A DNA stretch of 64,000 nt from CANJIV01 sp046330225. GTDB taxonomy: Bacteria > Actinomycetota > Thermoleophilia > Solirubrobacterales > Solirubrobacteraceae. Location: the NCBI GenBank assembly GCA_046330225.1, contig JAXLTD010000003.1, positions 62,001 through 126,000 of the forward strand. The letters are read 5' to 3'. The notes beneath the pieces were generated by a model. The model was not told the origin of the DNA. It ran no database searches and saw nothing but the letters and a program-made list of their open reading frames with translations. The position numbers and the translations under genes are program-made. Numbering within the stretch: position 1 is the first letter of the stretch; every line of letters starts with the position of its first letter. This document shows positions 33,054 to 42,264 of the stretch, in pieces.

Positions 33054-34456
33054 AGGTCGCCGTCGTCGGCTACCCCAACGTCGGGAAGTCCTCGCTCGTG
33101 AACCGGCTGGCCGGCTCGCGCGAGGCGGTCGTGCACGAGACGGCCGGCGTCACGCGCGACCGCCACGAGGTGCCCGCCGAGTGGGGCGGCCGCGAGTTCA
33201 CGCTGATCGACACCGGCGGGATGGACCTCGAGGACGACGACGACCTCGCCCGCTCCATCCAGGACCAGGCCCGCGCCGCCCTCGCCGACGCCGAGGTCGC
33301 CGTGCTCGTCGTCGACGCCCGCGCCGGGCGGCGGCCAGGGGACGAGGAGCTGGCCGACCTGCTGCGCCGGGCCGACCGCCCCGTCGTGGTGGCCGCCAAC
33401 AAGATCGACGGCCCGGGGGACCTGCCCCTCGCGGCGGACTTCCACGCGCTCGGGCTCGGCGAGCCCGTGGCGGTCTCGGCGGCGCACGGACTCGGCACCG
33501 GGGACCTCCTGGACCGCGTCGTCGCCGCGCTCCCCGAGGAGCCCGAGGGCGGCGAGCCCGCCGACGACGCCGTGCGCCTGGCGCTCATCGGCCGGCCGAA
33601 CGTCGGGAAGTCCTCGCTGCTGAACCGCATCGGCGGCCAGGAGCGCGCGATCGTCTCGGAGCGCGCCGGCACGACCCGCGACGCGATCGACCTGCGGGTC
33701 GAGATCGACGGCCGGCCGCTGATCCTCGTCGACACCGCGGGCCTGCGCCGCCAGGCCAAGATCGCCAACTCGGCAGACAGCGTCGAGTACTACACCTCGC
33801 TGCGCTCCCGCCGCGCCGCCGAGCGCGCCGACGTCGCGCTCGTCGTCTGCGACGCCACCGACGGCGTCACGAGCCAGGACCTGCGGATCGCCGAGCTGGC
33901 CATGCAGTCGGGCTGCGCCACCGCGCTCGTCCTGAACAAGTGGGACCTGGCCGGCGGCCAGGACGGGGAGGCCGACCTGGACCACGAGCAGGCCAAGGTC
34001 CTCGCGAAGCTGCGGCTGCGCCCGCGGGTGCTCACCGCCAGCGCGCTGACCGGCCGCCACGTCCAGCGCCTGCTCACCGAGGCCTTCGCGCTCGCCGACC
34101 GCCGGGCCGGGCGGATCCCGACCTCCGAGCTCAACCGCTTCCTCTCCGACCTCGTCCAGGCCCGCCAGCCGCCGGCCAAGCAGGGCGCCAGGCTCAAGCT
34201 GCTCTACATGACCCAGACGGGTGAGCGGCCGCCGCGGTTCTCGGTGCAGGTCAACTCCCGCTGGCGGGTGACCCGCGACTACGCCTACTTCCTCGAGAAC
34301 CGGCTGCGGATGCGCTACCGCCTCGACGGCATCCCGCTGATCATCGACTTCGTCGAGCGCGGCGAGCGCCGCCGCGGCTCCGAGGCGCCGGGGCCGAGCG
34401 GCCGCCGGCGCCGGCCCGGGCCCGAGCGGGCCGGCGGCCCGTCGTCCGCCGCCTGA
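33050..34456 (+). CDS. der: Ribosome-assembly GTPase Der (EngA)
   Basis: 468 residues with two tandem GTPase domains and a KH-like C-terminal domain. Der helps mature the 50S subunit. G1 motifs are GYPNVGKSS (about residue 8) and GRPNVGKSS (about 181). Switch/G3 motifs are DTGGMD and DTAGLR, and the G4 motifs are NKID and NKWD. The KH region contains RPPRFSVQVNSRWRVTRDYAYFLENRLR. The last ~30 residues are Arg/Gly-rich. The GTG start overlaps cmk. Confidence 0.97.
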   Translation: MKVAVVGYPNVGKSSLVNRLAGSREAVVHETAGVTRDRHEVPAEWGGREFTLIDTGGMDLEDDDDLARSIQDQARAALADAEVAVLVVDARAGRRPGDEELADLLRRADRPVVVAANKIDGPGDLPLAADFHALGLGEPVAVSAAHGLGTGDLLDRVVAALPEEPEGGEPADDAVRLALIGRPNVGKSSLLNRIGGQERAIVSERAGTTRDAIDLRVEIDGRPLILVDTAGLRRQAKIANSADSVEYYTSLRSRRAAERADVALVVCDATDGVTSQDLRIAELAMQSGCATALVLNKWDLAGGQDGEADLDHEQAKVLAKLRLRPRVLTASALTGRHVQRLLTEAFALADRRAGRIPTSELNRFLSDLVQARQPPAKQGARLKLLYMTQTGERPPRFSVQVNSRWRVTRDYAYFLENRLRMRYRLDGIPLIIDFVERGERRRGSEAPGPSGRRRRPGPERAGGPSSAA

Positions 34457-34483
34457 TCCGCCGCCGGATGGGATCCTGACGCG

Positions 34484-36094
34484 ATGGCCGCTGCCCCGTC
34501 CCGCCTCGAAGCCGGCCCGCGGCGCCTCGTCGTGCTCGCGGCGGCCGTCCTCGTGGCCGTCGCGCTCGTCGTGGTCCTCGTCAACGCCTGCGGCGGCGGC
34601 AGCGACGACGCGCCGGCGCCGGACCGGGCGGCCCGCGTGCTCCCGGCGGCGACGCTCGTGGCGGTCGACCTCTCGACCGACCGCGGCCGGGCCGCCGTCG
34701 GGCGGGCCACGCGCCTGCTCGGCCGCTTCCCGAGCTACGGCCCGCTGCGCACCCGGCTCCTGCGCCGCCTGGCCGGCCGCGCCGGGGTCAGCTACGACCG
34801 CGACATCGACCCGTGGCTCGGCAACGAGGCCGCACTCGGACTGCTGGACTCCGCCACGGGCACCGCGGGGTCGCTCCTCGCGCTCGCCGTCGAGGACCAG
34901 GGCAAGGCGCAGGCCTTCCTGCGCAAGACCGCCGGCGCGCCGGCGGACGCCCCCTACCGCGGGGTGCGCATCGAGACCTACGGCGCGGCTGCTGCCGCGT
35001 TCGTCGACGGGTTCCTCGTGCTGGGCACCGGCCCCGATGTGAAGAGCGCGATCGACGCGGCGGCGAGCCGGTCGAAGTCGCTCGCCGCCGACCCCGCCTA
35101 CCGCAGCGCCGTCGGCGGGCTGCCCGCAGACCGCGTGGCGACCGTCTACGCCTCGGCGTCGGGCGTGCGCCGCCTGCTGGCGCCGCAGGGCGGCCTCCTG
35201 GGCCTGGCCGGGGCGCTCGTGGACCGGCCGGGGCTCCAGAGCGCGGGCGTCGCGTTCGTCCCGCAGGACGGCGGTGCCGACATCACCGCGCGCAGCGTCG
35301 TGAACGCCGCGCTGGCCGGCGGGCGCACGGCGTCGAACTTCACGCCGACGCTGGCCAGCCAGGTGCCCGCCGACGCGCTGCTGTTCGCCGACGCGACGGG
35401 GATCGACCGCACCGCCACCCGCCTCCTCGGCCTCGCCACCGCCGGCGGCCTGCCCGGCGGCACCATCACGTCGCTGCTGGCCCGCGTCAGCCAGCAGCTC
35501 GGCCTCGTCGGGAGCGCCCGCGTCGCGGCCACGCTGCTGCCGATCGCCCGGGGCGAGGTCGCGGTGTGGCTGACCCCGACCGAGCCGGCGACAACGCTCA
35601 CGCTGCTGGCGAAGGTGCCCGACGAAGCCGCCACGCGCCAGGCCCTGCGGGAGCTGCAGGCCCCGCTCGCGAAGCTCCTCGTGCCGCGCGGCTCGGGCGC
35701 CGCTCAGGCGGCGTTCCGGCCGGTCACGGTCGCCGGCGTGCGCGCCTCGGCGCTGCAGCTCGGCCCCGGCGTGCGGATCGTCTACGCGGTCTTCGACGGC
35801 CAGCTCGTGGTCTCGACGAGCCCGCAGGGGATCCGGGCCGTGAAGGACCGCTCGGACTCCCTCGCGGACACCGAGGCCTTCCGCGGGGCGACGGCCGGCC
35901 TCCCGTCGAAGGTGACGGCGCTAGGCTTCCTCGACTTCACCAGGCTCCTCCAGCTCGGCGAGCAGACCGGGCTGCGCGACAACCAGCGGTACCTCGCGAT
36001 CCGCGAGGACCTCCGGAAGGTCCGCGCGGTCGGCGTCGCCACGCAGGCGGGAGCGAACGTTTCGACTGCGGAGTTCCACGTCCAGATCCCATGA
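34484..36094 (+). CDS. DUF3352-like membrane-anchored protein
   Basis: 536 residues. A short basic N-terminus is followed by one transmembrane helix (RLVVLAAAVLVAVALVVVLV) that ends at CGGGSDD. A large extracytoplasmic domain follows with the pattern of DUF3352 proteins: LPAATLVAVDLSTD near the start, WLGNEAALGLLD, and repeated segments with A-F-V-D-G-F-L-V-L-G and VYAVFDGQLVVSTSP. No catalytic motif is seen. The stop overlaps the metK start (ATGA), so the genes are co-translated, though a functional link is not evident. A lipoprotein reading (Cys after the helix) is possible but lacks a clear lipobox. Confidence 0.75.
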   Translation: MAAAPSRLEAGPRRLVVLAAAVLVAVALVVVLVNACGGGSDDAPAPDRAARVLPAATLVAVDLSTDRGRAAVGRATRLLGRFPSYGPLRTRLLRRLAGRAGVSYDRDIDPWLGNEAALGLLDSATGTAGSLLALAVEDQGKAQAFLRKTAGAPADAPYRGVRIETYGAAAAAFVDGFLVLGTGPDVKSAIDAAASRSKSLAADPAYRSAVGGLPADRVATVYASASGVRRLLAPQGGLLGLAGALVDRPGLQSAGVAFVPQDGGADITARSVVNAALAGGRTASNFTPTLASQVPADALLFADATGIDRTATRLLGLATAGGLPGGTITSLLARVSQQLGLVGSARVAATLLPIARGEVAVWLTPTEPATTLTLLAKVPDEAATRQALRELQAPLAKLLVPRGSGAAQAAFRPVTVAGVRASALQLGPGVRIVYAVFDGQLVVSTSPQGIRAVKDRSDSLADTEAFRGATAGLPSKVTALGFLDFTRLLQLGEQTGLRDNQRYLAIREDLRKVRAVGVATQAGANVSTAEFHVQIP

Positions 36095-37335
36095 CCCAGC
36101 TGTCCGACAACGAGTACCTGTTCACCTCCGAATCGGTGACCGAGGGGCACCCCGACAAGGTCGCCGATCAGATCTCCGACGGCGTGCTCGACGCCGTCCT
36201 GCGCGACGACCCGGAGGGCCGCGTCGCCTGCGAGACGCTGGTGAACACCGGCCTCGTGGTGGTGTCCGGCGAGATCTCCACGAAGACCTACGTCGACATC
36301 CAGGACATCGCGCGCTCGACGATCCGCGACATCGGCTACACCGACGCCGACCTCGGGTTCTCGGCCGACTCCTGCGCGGTCATCAACGCGATCGACAAGC
36401 AGTCGCCCGATATCGCCCAGGGCGTCGACCAGGCGCTCGAGGCCCGCACCGACCCCGCCGACGACGACGAGTTCGATGTGGCCGGGGCCGGGGACCAGGG
36501 CATGATGTTCGGCTACGCCAGCCGCGAGACGCCCGAGCTCATGCCGCTGCCGATCTCGCTGGCCCACAAGCTCGCCCACCGCCTGGCCGGCGTCCGCAAG
36601 GCCGGCGAGATCGGCTACCTGCGCCCCGACGGGAAGACCCAGGTCACGGTGCGCTACGAGAACGGCTCCCCGATCGAGATCGAGAAGGTGCTGATCTCGA
36701 CGCAGCACAAGGACGGCGTCGACGGCGACACCGTCATCCGGCCGGACCTGTGGGAGCAGGTCGTCCGGCCCGTGCTCCCCAGCGAGCTCTACGACGAGCG
36801 CAAGCTCAACACGCCGCGCAACTTCCTCGTCAACCCGACCGGCCGGTTCGTGATCGGCGGCCCGGTCGGCGACGCGGGCCTGACCGGGCGCAAGATCATC
36901 GTCGACACCTACGGGGGCATGGCCCGCCACGGCGGCGGGGCGTTCTCGGGCAAGGACCCGTCGAAGGTGGATCGCTCGGCGGCCTACGCGGCGCGGTGGG
37001 TGGCGAAGAACATCGTCGCCGCCGGCCTGGCCGACCGCTGCGAGGTCCAGGTGGCCTACGCGATCGGCGTCGCCCATCCGGTCTCGGTGATGATCGAGAC
37101 GTTCGGGACCGAGCACGTGGGGCGGTCGGTGATCGGCCAGCTCGTCGACGAGCACTTCGACCTGCGGCCGGGCAAGTTCCGCGAGGAGCTGCGCCTGCAC
37201 CGTCCGATCTACCAGAAGACCGCCGCCTACGGCCACTTCGGGCGCGAGGACCACGACTTCACGTGGGAGCGCACGGACAAGGCCGGCCTCTTGCGGGCGG
37301 CCGCCGGGCTTGGAGAGCGCGAAGCCGTTTCGTAG
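36091..37335 (+). CDS. metK: S-adenosylmethionine synthetase
   Basis: 414 residues from the ATG that overlaps the previous stop. It makes SAM from Met and ATP. Conserved segments are FTSESVTEGHPDKVADQISD (His and Asp of the active site), GEISTKTYVDI, GAGDQGMMFGYA, DGKTQVTVRY, and GGGAFSGKDPSKVDRSAAYAARW with AYAIGVAHPVS. The protein ends at a normal position. No SAM riboswitch is visible; the overlap with the upstream gene leaves no room for one. Confidence 0.97.
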   Translation: MTQLSDNEYLFTSESVTEGHPDKVADQISDGVLDAVLRDDPEGRVACETLVNTGLVVVSGEISTKTYVDIQDIARSTIRDIGYTDADLGFSADSCAVINAIDKQSPDIAQGVDQALEARTDPADDDEFDVAGAGDQGMMFGYASRETPELMPLPISLAHKLAHRLAGVRKAGEIGYLRPDGKTQVTVRYENGSPIEIEKVLISTQHKDGVDGDTVIRPDLWEQVVRPVLPSELYDERKLNTPRNFLVNPTGRFVIGGPVGDAGLTGRKIIVDTYGGMARHGGGAFSGKDPSKVDRSAAYAARWVAKNIVAAGLADRCEVQVAYAIGVAHPVSVMIETFGTEHVGRSVIGQLVDEHFDLRPGKFREELRLHRPIYQKTAAYGHFGREDHDFTWERTDKAGLLRAAAGLGEREAVS

Positions 37336-37399
37336 TCGCGGGAAGGAACCGGCGCGGCCCGCGTCTTCAAGGGCGATGATTCCCCGTCAAGGAGGACCG

Positions 37400-39289
37400 A
37401 TGGCTCGCACGACGATCACGCTTCTGGTGGCAGCCGCCGCAACGGCGGCCTGTGCTGCGCCCGCCGGGGCCGCGGTGACAGTGCAGCGCAGCGGCGGCAC
37501 GGTGCAGGTGATCGGCAGCTCGAGCAACGAGGTGATCGCCGTGTCGGGCGGCGCCGCCAACGTGCGGGTGCAGCAGACGATCGGCACGGTCGCGCCTGCG
37601 GCCGGAAAGGGTTGCGAGGGCGTCAAGCCGCCGCAAGGCGTCGCCTTCGCCGTCGACTGCGCAGGCCCCGGCATCGTGGCGGTCGACGTCACCGGACAGG
37701 CCGGCGTGGACAAGCTCACGGCCGCGGGGCTCACGGTCCCGGCGTTCGTCGACGGCGGCCCGGGCAACGACGCCATCGCCGGCGGCGCCGCGAACGACAC
37801 GCTGATCGGCGCCGGCGGCGCCGACGGGCTGCGCGGCGGGCCGGGCATCGACACCGTCTCGTACGCGGACGCGGCGCACGGCACGCCGGCCAACCTGGCC
37901 GGCCTCGTCGGCGTCGTGGCGACGATCGGCGGCACCGGCAGCGCGCCGCTCGCCGACGTCGACGGCACGGGCGACACGATCGCTTCTGACGTCGAGGGCC
38001 TGATCGGCACGGCCAGCGGCGACAACCTCACCGGCGACGGCGGGGCCAACATCCTGGACGGGGGCGCCGGGGGCGACATCGTCAGCGGCGAAGGCGGGGC
38101 CGACATCGTCCGCGGCGGCCCGGGCGACGACGAGGTCGACGGCGGCGACGGCAACGACCGGCTCGAGGGCGGGGACGGCAGCGACGGGCTGCGCGGCGAG
38201 GCGCCGCCGTCGCTGGGCAGCGGCAGCATCAACCTCGCGGCGGCCGGTCCGAGCGGCGACGACCTCCTGCTCGGCGGGCCGGGCCCGGACCGGCTCGACG
38301 GCGGTCCCGGCAACGACCGGCTCGACGGCGGCCCGGCCAACGACGCGATCCAGGGCGGCGACGGCGTCGACACCCTCGACTACTCCGCCCGCACCGAGCC
38401 CCTCGCGGTCACGATCGGCGACGTCACGCTCGTCGGGGTCAACCTGGATCCGACCGGCACGAAGGCGGCGCCCGACCCCAAGGGCACGCCCGGCACTCCG
38501 AGCACCCCGGCCGCTCCCGATCTCACCCTCGCCCGGGTCAACCAGAACGACGGCGGCGCCTCCGACGACGTCGGCGGGTTCCGAGATTCCGTTGCGAACG
38601 ACGTCGAGACTGTGCTGGGCGGCTCTGGCGCCGACCAAATCGCCGGCAACGCGCTGGCGAACGACCTGCAGGGCAACGGCGGGGCCGATGTCCTGATCGG
38701 GGGCGACGCGGCCGACGCCCTGCGGGGCGGCGCGGGCCCGGACACCCTGAAGGCGCGCGACGGCGTCGCCGATCAGGTGCTCGACTGCGGGGCCGACACC
38801 GACACGCTCGAAGCCGACCCCGCTGACCCGGCGGGCAGCGGCTGCGAAGGCGGCACGGTAGCCGCCGCCGACCGGACCAAGGTGCTGCCGCTGTTCGCGC
38901 CCAAGCCGGTCGTGAAGATCCTCACGCGCCGCGTCCGCCTGTCCAAGCGCGGCCAGGCCGCGGTGAAGGTGCGCTGCACGAACGTCCCGGCGCGGTGCCG
39001 GGCCGTCCTGCGCCTCGTGGCCGCCAAGACGGTCTCGGTGAAGTCCGGCCGCCGGACGGTGCGCGTGCGCAAGGGGCAGATCCTCGGGCGCCAGGCCTAC
39101 ACGGTCTGGGTGCGCAAAGCGGTCGCCGTCAAGGTCCGCCTGAGCGCCCGCGCGCGGAAGATCATCGCCCGGCGCGGCCGCCTGACGGTGACCGCCAAGG
39201 TGGCCGCCGCCGACGACGGATCGCCCGCCAAGGCCGCCGCGGTCGGCCGGGCCCAGCGCTCCGTCGTCCTGCTTCGCGCCAGGCGCTGA
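37400..39289 (+). CDS. Secreted RTX-like (hemolysin-type calcium-binding) repeat protein
   Basis: 629 residues from the ATG at 37400, preceded by GGAGG; the open frame extends upstream into metK but lacks such a site. A signal peptide ends near AGAAV. Two blocks of Gly/Asp nonapeptides (GGPGNDAIAGGAANDTLIGAG; later GDGGANILDGGAGGDIV and GGPGNDRLDGGPANDAI) at about residues 120-340 and 415-460 fit calcium-binding parallel beta-rolls. The last ~130 residues are a very basic beta domain (VRLSKRGQAAVKVRC ... RRSVVLLRARR-like), as in other secreted proteins of this group. No type I secretion genes are nearby. The function is unknown. Confidence 0.82.
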   Translation: MARTTITLLVAAAATAACAAPAGAAVTVQRSGGTVQVIGSSSNEVIAVSGGAANVRVQQTIGTVAPAAGKGCEGVKPPQGVAFAVDCAGPGIVAVDVTGQAGVDKLTAAGLTVPAFVDGGPGNDAIAGGAANDTLIGAGGADGLRGGPGIDTVSYADAAHGTPANLAGLVGVVATIGGTGSAPLADVDGTGDTIASDVEGLIGTASGDNLTGDGGANILDGGAGGDIVSGEGGADIVRGGPGDDEVDGGDGNDRLEGGDGSDGLRGEAPPSLGSGSINLAAAGPSGDDLLLGGPGPDRLDGGPGNDRLDGGPANDAIQGGDGVDTLDYSARTEPLAVTIGDVTLVGVNLDPTGTKAAPDPKGTPGTPSTPAAPDLTLARVNQNDGGASDDVGGFRDSVANDVETVLGGSGADQIAGNALANDLQGNGGADVLIGGDAADALRGGAGPDTLKARDGVADQVLDCGADTDTLEADPADPAGSGCEGGTVAAADRTKVLPLFAPKPVVKILTRRVRLSKRGQAAVKVRCTNVPARCRAVLRLVAAKTVSVKSGRRTVRVRKGQILGRQAYTVWVRKAVAVKVRLSARARKIIARRGRLTVTAKVAAADDGSPAKAAAVGRAQRSVVLLRARR

Positions 39290-39297
39290 GCGAACTT

Positions 39298-39312
39298 CGC
39301 GGAGGATCCGCG
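39298..39312 (+). terminator. Short hairpin after the RTX-like gene
   Basis: CGCGGA-GGA-TCCGCG, a perfect 6-bp stem with a 3-nt loop, lies 8 nt after the stop codon. No T-run is present. Confidence 0.35.
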
Positions 39313-39353
39313 CCGCATTGGCCGCCTGGCCGCGGCCCATCCGCGCGGGCCCG

Positions 39354-39359
39354 TACCGT
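39354..39359 (+). promoter_or_regulatory. -10 box for priA
   Basis: TACCGT ends 7 nt before the priA ATG and there is no ribosome site in between; a leaderless start is likely. Confidence 0.4.
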
Positions 39360-39366
39360 GGACTCG

Positions 39367-41550
39367 ATGCCGCCGATCGCCCGGGTCGAGCCCCTGACGA
39401 CGGCCCGCGCGCTGCGCGGGCCGTTCGACTACGCGCTGCCGCCGGCGCTGGCGGGCGTGGACGTCGGCTCGGTGCTCGTCGTCCCGTTCGGCCGCCAGCG
39501 GATCCTCGGCGTCGTGGTCGACCTCGCCCGGACCAGCGACGTCCCCGCAGACAAGCTCGTGGCGCCGATCTCAGCGCTCGAGGCGGGGGTTCCGCCGGAC
39601 CTCGTGCGCCTCGCGCAGTGGATCGCGGCCGACACCTGCTCAACGCCGGCCCGGGCGCTCTCGCTCGTGCTGCCGCCGGGCGCGGGGGAGCGGCGGGGCC
39701 GGGAGCGCATGGCGCTCGCCGCCGAGCTCACCGCGGACGGCCGGGCCGCGCTGGCCGGCGCCGAGCGGCTCGGCTCGCGCCAGCGCGCGCTCCTGGCCGC
39801 GCTGGACGCCCGCGGCGGCGCCGGCGCGGCGGCGAGCCTCGGCCCGGGCGCCCACGCGGGGCTGCGGCGGCTGGAGGCCCGCGGGCTCGTGACGCTGGCG
39901 GACGCCGCGGTGCGCGCGCGGCCCGCCGCCCACGCCGTCGGCGGCGTCGAGGCCGAGCCGCTGGCGCTCACGCCGGCCCAGGCGGCCGCCCTGGCCGAGA
40001 TCGAGGCGGCGCTCGCCGCTGGCGCCGCCCCGGGCGAGCGCTCCTTCCTCCTGCACGGCGTGACCGGGTCGGGCAAGACCGAGGTCTACCTCCGCGCCGC
40101 GGCGGCGGCACTCGCCTCGGGCCGCGGCGCGATCGTCCTCGTGCCGGAGATCGGCCTCACGCCCCAGGCGGTCGGGCGGTTCCAGGCGCGGTTCGGCGAC
40201 ACGGTCGCGGTGCTGCACTCGGCGCTCTCGGCCGCGGAGCGCCGCGACGAGTGGCTGCGGCTGCGCCGGGGCGAGGCCCGGGTGTGCGTCGGGCCCCGCT
40301 CGGCGGTGTTCGCGCCCGTCGCCGGGCTCGGCCTCGTGATCGTCGACGAGGAGCACGACGCCTCCTACAAGCACGAGGGGGACCCCCGGTACGACGCGCG
40401 CCGGGTGGCCGCGCGCCGGGCCGAGCAGGCGGGCGCCGTGCTCGTGGCGGGCTCGGCGACGCCGCGGCCGGAGACCGTGCGGGCGCTGCGGCGGCTGCGC
40501 CTGCCTGCCCGTGTCGACGGCCGGGCGCTGCCGCCGGTGCAGATTCTCGACATGCGCGACGCGCCCAACGCGCTCCATCCCGAGACGCACGCGGCGCTGG
40601 CCGACGTGCGCCGCCGGGGGGAGAAGGCGGTGGTCCTGCTCAACCGGCGCGGCTGGTCGAACTTCCTCTCCTGCCGCTCGTGCGGCGAGGTGCGGGAGTG
40701 CCCGCAGTGCGACGTCGCGCTCATCCTGCACCGCAGCGAGGGCATCGTGGCCTGTCACCACTGCGGCCACCGCGAGCCGGCCGGCGAGGCGTGCCCGGCC
40801 TGCGGCTCGCGCTCGGTCGCCCGCCACGGGGCGGGAACCGAGCGCCTGGCGTCCGAGCTGGCCGAGGCCCTCGGCACCGGCCGCGGATTTCCCGTCGTGC
40901 GGCTGGACGCGGACGTCGCCGGCGCCGGCCGGTCCGGGGCGGCCGCGGCGCTTGCGCGCTTCGACGCCGCGCCGGCCGGGGTGCTGATCGGCACCCAGAT
41001 GGTCGCCAAGGGCCACGACTTCCCCGACGTCACCCTGGCCGCGATCCTCGACGCCGACGCCACGCTGCGCTTTCCCGACTTCCGGGCCGAGGAGCGGACC
41101 TTCGCGCTCGTCACCCAGCTCGCAGGCCGGGCGGGCCGCGGGCCCCGGGGCGGGCGGGTGCTCGTGCAGACCCTGGCGCCGGACGCCCCGGCGATCCTCC
41201 ACGCGGCGGCCTACGACGCCGACGGCTTCCTGGCCGGCGAGCTCGCCCGGCGCGAGTTCCTGCGCTACCCGCCGTTCTCGGACCTCATCCGCATCGTGTG
41301 CGCCTCGCCCGAGCCGGGCGCCGCGGCCCGGGCGGCCGGCGCCGTGCGCGCGGCCCTGCAGCCGCCCGGCGCCCAGGTGCTCGGCCCGGCCCCGCTGTTC
41401 CGCCTGCGCGGCAAGGAGCGCAGCCAGGTTGTCGTGAAGGCCGGCGACCGGGCCGCGGCGGTCCGCGCCGTGGGCGCCGCGGTGGAGGGCGCCGCCCGCG
41501 ACCGGGCGCACCGCGGCGTGGCCTTCAGCGTCGACGTGGATCCGCAGTAG
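39367..41550 (+). CDS. priA: Primosomal protein N' (replication-restart helicase)
   Basis: 727 residues from the ATG at 39367. PriA reloads the replisome at stalled forks. The N-terminal 3'-DNA-binding region is followed by a superfamily 2 helicase core: HGVTGSGKTEVYL (Walker A, about residue 230), VPEIGLTPQ, DEEHDASYKHEGDPRYDARRVA and GTQMVAKGHDFPDVTL. The zinc-binding insert reads CRSCGEVRECPQC and CHHCGHREPAGEACPACG, giving four Cys pairs (about 436-480). Some actinobacterial PriA proteins have lost helicase motifs; this one retains them. Confidence 0.95.
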   Translation: MPPIARVEPLTTARALRGPFDYALPPALAGVDVGSVLVVPFGRQRILGVVVDLARTSDVPADKLVAPISALEAGVPPDLVRLAQWIAADTCSTPARALSLVLPPGAGERRGRERMALAAELTADGRAALAGAERLGSRQRALLAALDARGGAGAAASLGPGAHAGLRRLEARGLVTLADAAVRARPAAHAVGGVEAEPLALTPAQAAALAEIEAALAAGAAPGERSFLLHGVTGSGKTEVYLRAAAAALASGRGAIVLVPEIGLTPQAVGRFQARFGDTVAVLHSALSAAERRDEWLRLRRGEARVCVGPRSAVFAPVAGLGLVIVDEEHDASYKHEGDPRYDARRVAARRAEQAGAVLVAGSATPRPETVRALRRLRLPARVDGRALPPVQILDMRDAPNALHPETHAALADVRRRGEKAVVLLNRRGWSNFLSCRSCGEVRECPQCDVALILHRSEGIVACHHCGHREPAGEACPACGSRSVARHGAGTERLASELAEALGTGRGFPVVRLDADVAGAGRSGAAAALARFDAAPAGVLIGTQMVAKGHDFPDVTLAAILDADATLRFPDFRAEERTFALVTQLAGRAGRGPRGGRVLVQTLAPDAPAILHAAAYDADGFLAGELARREFLRYPPFSDLIRIVCASPEPGAAARAAGAVRAALQPPGAQVLGPAPLFRLRGKERSQVVVKAGDRAAAVRAVGAAVEGAARDRAHRGVAFSVDVDPQ

Positions 41551-41598
41551 CCCGCGGGTCAGGCCGCGTCGGGCAGCCGGCCTGCGCCCCGCAGTTCG

Positions 41599-41604
41599 TA
41601 CACT
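41599..41604 (+). promoter_or_regulatory. -10 box for def
   Basis: TACACT ends 6 nt before the def ATG, the same spacing as at cmk, with no Shine-Dalgarno. Confidence 0.45.
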
Positions 41605-41610
41605 GACCCC

Positions 41611-42240
41611 ATGGCCGACGAGACCGCCCACGCCGACCACGCGGCCGCCGACGCCGACCTGGAACTGCGCGACGAGGCCCGTCCCCGCGACCGCGGGGAG
41701 ATGGACCCGGAGACGGCCGAGCGCTACCGCGCGGCGCGCGCCCTCGTGCGCCAGTACGGGGACCCCGTCCTGCGCTCCGCGGCCCTGCCGGTGGAGCGCT
41801 TCGACCCGGCCCTGGCCGCCGAGGTCGCCCGGATGGGGCAGATCATGGACGACGGCTGGGGCATCGGGCTGGCGGCGACCCAGCTCGGCGTCATGCACCG
41901 GGTCCTCACCTACCGCGTGGGCGGCGAGGCGCCGCTCGTCGCGCTCGTGAACCCCGAGATCGTGTGGTCGGGCGAGGAGACCGAGTGGCTCGAAGAGGGC
42001 TGCCTGAGCCTGCCGAACGTCCTCCTGGAGGTCGAGCGGCCGGTCCACGTTCGGGTTCGGGCCAGCGACGAGCGCGGCGAGGAGGTCGTGATCGAGGCCT
42101 CCGGCCTGGAGGCGCGGGTCATCCAGCACGAGGTCGACCATCTCGACGGCATCCTGATCCTCGACCGTGCCCCGCGGTCGGAGCGCAAGCAGGCGATCCG
42201 GGCCCTGCGCGAGGCCCAGGCCGAGCGGGACGCCGCCTGA
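41611..42240 (+). CDS. def: Peptide deformylase
   Basis: 209 residues. It removes the formyl group from nascent N-terminal Met. All three family motifs are present: GIGLAATQLG (about residue 85), EEGCLSLPN (metal-binding Cys, about 129) and QHEVDHLDG (His-Glu-x-x-His, about 173). There is an extra acidic N-terminal stretch of about 40 residues (MADETAHADHAAADADLEL) not typical of the minimal enzyme. The leaderless-type promoter fixes the ATG there. Fmt follows, so the two formyl-Met enzymes are adjacent as in many bacteria. Confidence 0.96.
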   Translation: MADETAHADHAAADADLELRDEARPRDRGEMDPETAERYRAARALVRQYGDPVLRSAALPVERFDPALAAEVARMGQIMDDGWGIGLAATQLGVMHRVLTYRVGGEAPLVALVNPEIVWSGEETEWLEEGCLSLPNVLLEVERPVHVRVRASDERGEEVVIEASGLEARVIQHEVDHLDGILILDRAPRSERKQAIRALREAQAERDAA

Positions 42241-42264
42241 ATGGCTGCCCCCGCGGCCTAGCCC

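Noticed and set aside
36000..36091. Possible SAM riboswitch before metK
   Set aside because: metK overlaps the upstream coding sequence by four bases and no riboswitch core is visible.
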